The notes below the pieces were generated by a model. The model saw only the letters and a program-made list of their open reading frames with translations, did no database searches and was not told where the DNA came from. Made by a program: the position numbers and the translations under genes. Shown piece after piece: positions 59,136 to 64,000 of a DNA stretch of 64,000 nt. Numbering within the stretch: the stretch's first letter is position 1; each line of letters begins with the position of its first letter. Source of the stretch: Coriaria nepalensis (taxonomy: Eukaryota; Streptophyta; Magnoliopsida; Cucurbitales; Coriariaceae); contig CP114488.1 in assembly GCA_027186245.1 (NCBI GenBank), positions 8,413,501 to 8,477,500 on the forward strand. Reading direction: 5' to 3'.

Positions 59136-59762
59136 TAACTCTATAATTGCCTCTTTTAATCTTAAAAGAACCCTAACTGATTTGATTGTCGGAGGAAAAT
59201 ATATTTATCATCACACCGCGCGTTTCCTACAGTTTTATAGATAGATTCAACCTTGAAGTACACTACTATTCGTGGATCCCTTTAGACGACCAGAAATCCA
59301 CATCAACTATATATAATTGAGAGGATCATGATTCATATCTATCGAACTGGGTTGATTCGAATGGTGGGTTAACGGATATCTTTAAACACCTCAAACAAAT
59401 ATTATTATTATGACAAATATTATTAAAATCTATATTATAACTTCATCAACGCTATAGAAACAAGATTATTTCGATAATTTAAAAATCAACATAAAAAATA
59501 AACAATGTAATGTTAAAGTTTTTTTAGCGATATGTTTTTGGATTTTGGGTTAGAGAAAAAAAAAATTAGATATTAAATATTTTTCCTAAAATGAACAATG
59601 CGAATTACCAAACGTTGCTCTATTCATCGTGCCGAACGGCAAACGCAACGAGGTGTTTGGAGCCAAACGGGCGCAAAGGAAGCACATTAAAAGCCTTTTC
59701 GTTCCTCTTCAACTTAACTTTCTAGGGTACTCTCGGCCGCGCCGCACGCTTTCTAGGGATCC
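59136..59762. other. Intergenic; CSP upstream region
   Basis: No gene. AT-rich to about 59600, then a GC-richer segment (59620-59762) that is the promoter/leader of the cold-shock-domain gene. No clear TATA box. Confidence 0.4.
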
Positions 59763-60536
59763 ATGGCGGACGAGAGGGTTACAGGAGTGGTCCAATGGTT
59801 CAACGATTCCAAAGGCTTCGGTTTCATCAAACCTGACGTAGAAGGTCCCGATCTGTTCGTTCACCAATCCTCGATCAATTCTGACGGTTATCGTTGCCTT
59901 GTCGAGGGAGAGGCCGTCGAATTCGAGATCGCAGCTGGCGATGACGGCAAATCCAAAGCCGTGGAAGTCATTAGCCTCGACGGACAGGGGAGCAAACGAG
60001 ACAGCTACGGTGGTGGAAGAGGAGGAGGCCGTAACACTGGTGGTGGCTTCGGTGACTGGAGAGGCGGCGATCGGAGCAACGGAGGTGGCGGATCCGGTGG
60101 TTCTGGGTGCTACAACTGCGGGAATGTTGGACACTTGGCTAGGGATTGCAATCGTTCGAGTAACCGTCGTGGTGGAGGCGGCGGAGATTGTTTTTCTTGT
60201 GGTGAGGCCGGACACATGGCGAGGGACTGTCCTCGTGGAACCAGCGGCGGAGGTGGTAGTGGTGGTAGTGGAGGCTGTTATAAATGTGGAGAGTTTGGTC
60301 ACTTGGCTAGAGACTGCAGTCATGGTAACGGTGGTGGAGGCGGTGGCAGAGGGAGTTGCTATAGCTGTGGAGAATTCGGCCACATAGCTAGGGATTGCGC
60401 ACGAGGTAACAGTGGCGGTTACGGTGCTGGGAGATTTGGTGGTGGCAGCTCTGGAGCTGGAGGATCTGGAGGTGGCACCTGCTTCAATTGTGGAGTGCCA
60501 GGGCATTTCGCAAGAGAGTGCCCAAATGCAGCTTGA
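59763..60536 (+). CDS. Cold-shock-domain, Gly-rich, CCHC zinc-knuckle protein
   Basis: RNA chaperone of the plant CSP/GRP2 family, nuclear and cytoplasmic, linked in the family to cold acclimation and flowering. Single exon, 257 aa. The cold-shock domain (about 5-70) has [18 protein letters not shown] (RNP1 KGFGFI) and DLFVHQSSI (RNP2). Gly-rich linkers then alternate with five CCHC knuckles: [56 protein letters not shown] and [14 protein letters not shown], the last ending the protein. Knuckle number varies in the family (two in CSDP2/4, seven in CSDP1/3), so five is intermediate. A long open frame on the opposite strand is a by-product of the Gly-codon bias. Confidence 0.95.
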   Translation: MADERVTGVVQWFNDSKGFGFIKPDVEGPDLFVHQSSINSDGYRCLVEGEAVEFEIAAGDDGKSKAVEVISLDGQGSKRDSYGGGRGGGRNTGGGFGDWRGGDRSNGGGGSGGSGCYNCGNVGHLARDCNRSSNRRGGGGGDCFSCGEAGHMARDCPRGTSGGGGSGGSGGCYKCGEFGHLARDCSHGNGGGGGGRGSCYSCGEFGHIARDCARGNSGGYGAGRFGGGSSGAGGSGGGTCFNCGVPGHFARECPNAA

Positions 60537-62966
60537 TGGAGAGAGAGTTGAAGAGTAATCAGTACATATCTCTTTCACTCTATCTCTCCTTTTTTACTTT
60601 TTTGTGGTTTTAGGCATGTGAGAGATTTTTGGTTTTAGTATATCTAGCATATGATCCCAACCTTTTTGACAATAAAATTTTCTGGATTGTGATACTGAAA
60701 TGTGTGGTGGTTTGGATCTGAGCTTCCCTCTAATTTTCTTGCTATATGGTGATGGATAAGGTTGAGCTTTTATAGTTCTTTTCTTCTACATGCTGAAATG
60801 TGAATCAATAACGTTATCTGGATTAATTTGACCTGTTGCTTACTTTAAGTTCTCTGTTTTGATCTGGAGTCGCATACATTTCCCATGCATTGCCATTAAA
60901 TTATAGCTTTGACGAGGTTTCATGTACACGAACTCCCTCACATTAGAAGTTGAACCTATAAGTCTCGTTTGCTTAGATGAATGAGGCAACGGCAAGTTGA
61001 TCATGGTTTTGATGTTGATGCTTGTATTCTTCTCGAGTTCTTTAAGGAAATAATTGAAATTTTGTTTTTTTGTAACGAGTATTTTAAGATTGTAAAATGA
61101 ATTTTAATCCTCTTTTAGAGTAAACAGAGTCCAAGTCTAAAATTAAAGTTTAGGGAAGAATTTAAAAGCAAACCAAGTTCTAGAATAAGCTTCGGAATTG
61201 CATTGGTTGTATATATACAATTCAAACTCCTTACAATTTAGGCTTCCAATTGAGCTTTTCAGGAGAGCGAAACAAGTCATGTTTCTTACGATTTCAACTT
61301 AAATGTTTAAAAGTAGTAAAATCATGAACACGATTAGTAACTCATATCAGCTTGTGTGTGCGCAAATCCTTGTGGTGGGTGCATTGACTTCTAATGAGAC
61401 TGTATGAGTTTTTCTTTTCCCCTTCATTGATTCGTCTTTTTCTCAATTCCTGTTTGTGAAACAACTTTTAGGGGTTTCTAAACTTCCACCGAAATTTCTA
61501 AGTATGAAGACAAGGCTTGGCTTGGCTTGTTGAACTCGATCGAGCTCGAAATTGGTTTGTTCAGCCTTTTTTGTAACGAGCTTTCAAATTCGGAGCTCAA
61601 TTTAGCCAGGGATAAGCCCTGTTTATATACTGGTCTGCCACAATTGGGCCTAATGTAGACAGTCGGCCTCTACTGGGCTCACACAGAAGAAAGAAAATGC
61701 CTCTTTATGTCATCTTTGGAGGATCAGCCCACACCGGCCTTATGCCACGTGGTCTTGAGCTAAATCTGGGCCTACCGCTATTGTGCTAACCAACCGGATC
61801 GACTGGTTAATTATTTGGTTCTATTTGGTTTTTTGTTTTTGGTCGGTTGGTCGAGTCTAAAAGTGTCTCAGTCAATGACCTAATATCATTTCGTGTTGTG
61901 AAACTTCGGCTAACCTATCTCTTTTCACTTTGGTGGGAAATGATGTGCTAATGTTTAACTTTTTCGTTCAGAACTTGTGCAAGTGGATCATTATTATTAT
62001 TATTACTAATATTTAAAAAAAAAAACAAAGAAAGAAAAAAATAGCCCACTTTGTGGGTTCCTGATTATTGACAACCTTTCTACCATGCTTCATATTTCGG
62101 GCAACATTTCACACCACAAGTTGCAGCCAAAGACCAAAAAAGAGCTTCCTTCGCATTTCTTACTTCTTAGGCATCTAAAAAGGCCTAAACCGTATTTGTA
62201 CCCAAGACAATAGTCAATCTTGACAATATGACATTAAGAAATCACAACTAGATGTTTTAAGATAATGGGAAGTGTGTTTTGACATTTCCTTCAAGTGAAA
62301 GCATACTAAGCTCTTCATATGACTAAGAGTTATAATCTGTATATTATTACGCCCCTTCACCTTGTTAAAGAGACAGGTGTGGCCTTATGTTCTCTTAACT
62401 TTTTATAATCGCATCATTGATTCATGGTATGTTTCAAATTTTAGTCCCGTTTTGACCAACAATGCACATGACACCTGAGACATTATCAGACAACCAATCT
62501 CCATCTGCTTCGGTCTTGAGAATTTTTTTGACCCATTAGAAATGTAGATCTGATCTACTTCTCTGACACACTTTTCTTTAACACTTGGTCAAAATATGAC
62601 ACTTTCAAAATCAGAAAGAAGAAGAGCTTGTTTGATCTGTAGCCGGCCATTGCAGAATCCCAATACTAATACTTCCAAAACCTCATTCATAATCACATCA
62701 TTCATATTCCTCTTCCCAACTCGCCTGCACTAAAAAACACACCATAATCAATAATTGCAGTAAAATGAATAAATTAGCAGAAAATAGTTTGTACTTTGTA
62801 GTGAAATTCCTACGTCGCCGACCTGGAAGTGTGGCGGCTTGTGCATGTGAGTGGGCCCAGGCCCCATGTCCGTTGTCCCTACCCTACTCACGTCAGCCAT
62901 ATGTCATCTTTCGGACTTATAAATAACTTCGGTTTTACATTCACTCAACCGCTTTTATTTTAGTCA
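60537..62966. other. Intergenic between CSP and thaumatin-like gene
   Basis: 60537-60700 is the CSP 3' UTR, with AATAAA at 60672-60677 as a likely poly(A) signal. No gene from 60700 to 62960. An (ATT)n run lies at 61990-62005 and an A-rich run at 62016-62042. The thaumatin-like promoter contains CTCACGTCAGCC (62887-62898, a TGACG-type element) and GGGCCCAGGCCC (62853-62864). Confidence 0.45.
62918..62925 (+). promoter_or_regulatory. TATA box of thaumatin-like gene
   Basis: TATAAATA lies 49 bases upstream of the ATG at 62967, so the leader would be about 15-20 bases. Confidence 0.65.
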
Positions 62967-63746
62967 ATGGCTTCTATTCAAAGATATTCTTTCATTTTAT
63001 CATTCTCTCTCTTTATCCAAATCTATCTCCTTCCATTCGGAGTATATTCATCATCAACATTCACAATCCTAAACAAGTGTAGCTACACGGTATGGCCCGG
63101 AATACTATCGAGTGCCGGTACACCTCAGCTCTCCACCACTGGTTTCGCTCTCCAACCGGGTGGGTCCACAACTCTAGACATCCCCACTTCGTGGTCCGGT
63201 CGCATCTGGGGTCGGACATATTGCACCCAAGACCCCACAACCGGTAAATTCTGGTGCGCCACTGCAGATTGTGCCTCAGGCCTGGTAGATTGCAATGGAG
63301 CCGGTGCAGTCCCACCTGCAACCTTGGCAGAGTTCACTCTAAACGGGGCCAACGGGCTTGATTTCTACGACGTCAGCCTAGTCGACGGCTACAACCTACC
63401 TATGTTGGTTGCACCACAAGGCGGGTTAGGTGGTGGAAACTGTACGAGCACCGGGTGCATGACGGACTTGAATGGTGCTTGTCCGTCTGAGCTGAGAGTG
63501 ACGGGATTGGATGGCGGTGAGGGTGTTGCCTGTAAAAGTGCTTGTGGGGCGTTTGGGGAACCGCAATATTGTTGTAGTGGGGCTTATGGGAGTCCGGATA
63601 CATGTAAGCCAAGCCAGTATTCCGAGTTCTTTAAAAGTGCTTGTCCACGAGCTTATAGTTATGCTTACGATGATGGAACAAGCACTTTCACTTGTGCATC
63701 TGCTAACTATGCTATCACTTTCTGTCCTTCCCCTGCCACCAGGTGA
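62967..63746 (+). CDS. Thaumatin-like protein (PR-5 family)
   Basis: Secreted PR-5-type protein of the cell wall/apoplast; many members bind or hydrolyse beta-glucans. As read: 259 aa, signal peptide about 1-28 (SFILSFSLFIQIYLLPFGVY), mature start near SSSTFTILNKCSYTVWPGIL. Family signature: GRTYCTQDPTTGKFWCATAD. All 16 conserved Cys are present, and the acidic-cleft residues (Arg, Glu in AEFTLNG, Asp residues in DFYDVSLVDGYN, and YAYDDGTSTF) are in place. The reading frame ends ACC AGG TGA. The last bases CCACCAG|GTGAAT also form a good splice donor, and larger TLPs with a C-terminal Ser-rich or GPI-anchor exon splice just here. The gene may therefore continue beyond the window. Confidence 0.93.
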   Translation: MASIQRYSFILSFSLFIQIYLLPFGVYSSSTFTILNKCSYTVWPGILSSAGTPQLSTTGFALQPGGSTTLDIPTSWSGRIWGRTYCTQDPTTGKFWCATADCASGLVDCNGAGAVPPATLAEFTLNGANGLDFYDVSLVDGYNLPMLVAPQGGLGGGNCTSTGCMTDLNGACPSELRVTGLDGGEGVACKSACGAFGEPQYCCSGAYGSPDTCKPSQYSEFFKSACPRAYSYAYDDGTSTFTCASANYAITFCPSPATR

Positions 63747-64000
63747 ATTTCATCTCTCTCTCTGTCTGTCTCTCTCTCTCTTTAATTCTCATAACTCCCT
63801 TCCCAAGCTTTTTTAATCGAAGAGTTCTATAGGCTTAGATCATTTGAACTTATTGTCAAAGGCATGACTATATCTAGATATTTATATACTTATATTATTC
63901 TAACTTATCTTTGTGACATATGAAGTTGTTACGTATATACGTATAATTTGTTCAAAATATATTTTATATTCTTTTCACCGGAAGTCTTGGATTACTTCTC
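63747..64000. other. 3' UTR or intron of the thaumatin-like gene
   Basis: (CT)n-rich sequence at 63752-63781, then AT-rich DNA to the window edge. No separate gene. Confidence 0.4.

Noticed and set aside
59709..60578. 289-aa open frame on the minus strand opposite the cold-shock-domain gene
   Set aside because: Low-complexity Thr/Ser/Ala shadow caused by Gly codons on the coding strand; no domain.
63061..63352. Minus-strand frames opposite the thaumatin-like gene
   Set aside because: Shadows of a Cys/Gly-rich coding sequence without domain similarity.

Overview
This window is nuclear DNA from a flowering plant, almost certainly a eudicot. Genes have short GT-AG introns, intergenic DNA is very AT-rich, and the proteins are plant-specific: WUSCHEL, flavanone 3-hydroxylase, bHLH121/URI, a chloroplast-type DNAJ11-like protein, pectate lyase, thaumatin-like protein and an S-RNase-type RNase T2. 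I could not identify the species. Gene density is typical of a euchromatic arm, with about 16 genes that look intact, several pseudogenes, and small decayed transposon remnants.

Layout. 0.8-1.6 kb (-): histone H1. 2.3-8.5 kb (-): an intact three-exon RNase T2/S-RNase-like gene, plus a decayed second copy about 3 kb away. LINE RNase H and hAT transposase remnants lie between and beside them. 9.1-10.9 kb (-): PIN1-type parvulin. 11.7-13.4 kb (+): broken LINE. 13.7-15.0 kb (+): pectate lyase. 15.4-16.7 kb (-): ribosomal protein L8 (uL2). 17.3-18.9 kb (-): YEATS protein TAF14b/GAS41. 20.0-21.2 kb (-): coiled-coil protein. 23.1-23.8 kb (-): GH9 endoglucanase pseudogene. 24.4-27.3 kb (+): RanBP2-type zinc-finger protein with tandem G-box repeats upstream. 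31.2-32.7 kb (+): WUSCHEL, with about 3.9 kb of repeat-rich upstream DNA. 35.6-38.5 kb (-): SWD2/WDR82-like WD40 gene with a frameshift and a premature stop. 40 kb (-): small unknown protein. 41.6-42.0 kb (-): WEB-family pseudogene. 42.5-43.9 kb (-): acidic plant-specific protein. 48.2-49.6 kb (+): F3H. 50.0-52.7 kb (-): bHLH121. 54.9 kb (+): short J-domain protein. 56.2-59.1 kb: degraded Ty1/copia element (-) flanked by direct repeats. 59.8-60.5 kb (+): cold-shock-domain/zinc-knuckle protein. 63.0-63.7 kb (+): thaumatin-like protein, possibly continuing past the window.

The genes do not form one pathway. They are ordinary neighbours covering chromatin and transcription (H1, TAF14b, the decayed SWD2-like gene), translation (RPL8), RNA binding (RanBP2-ZnF, CSP), wall enzymes (pectate lyase, GH9 relic), flavonoid synthesis (F3H), iron-response regulation (bHLH121) and meristem identity (WUS).

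The locus most worth a second look is the RNase T2 pair. One copy is open across three exons, is basic, has both catalytic-site motifs, and has lost both cysteines of one conserved disulfide. The other has lost its start codon, its first catalytic His and exons 2-3. No F-box gene is visible here to make this a complete self-incompatibility locus. Exon boundaries were derived by hand from splice consensus and reading phase; all family assignments are from recognition, not database search.
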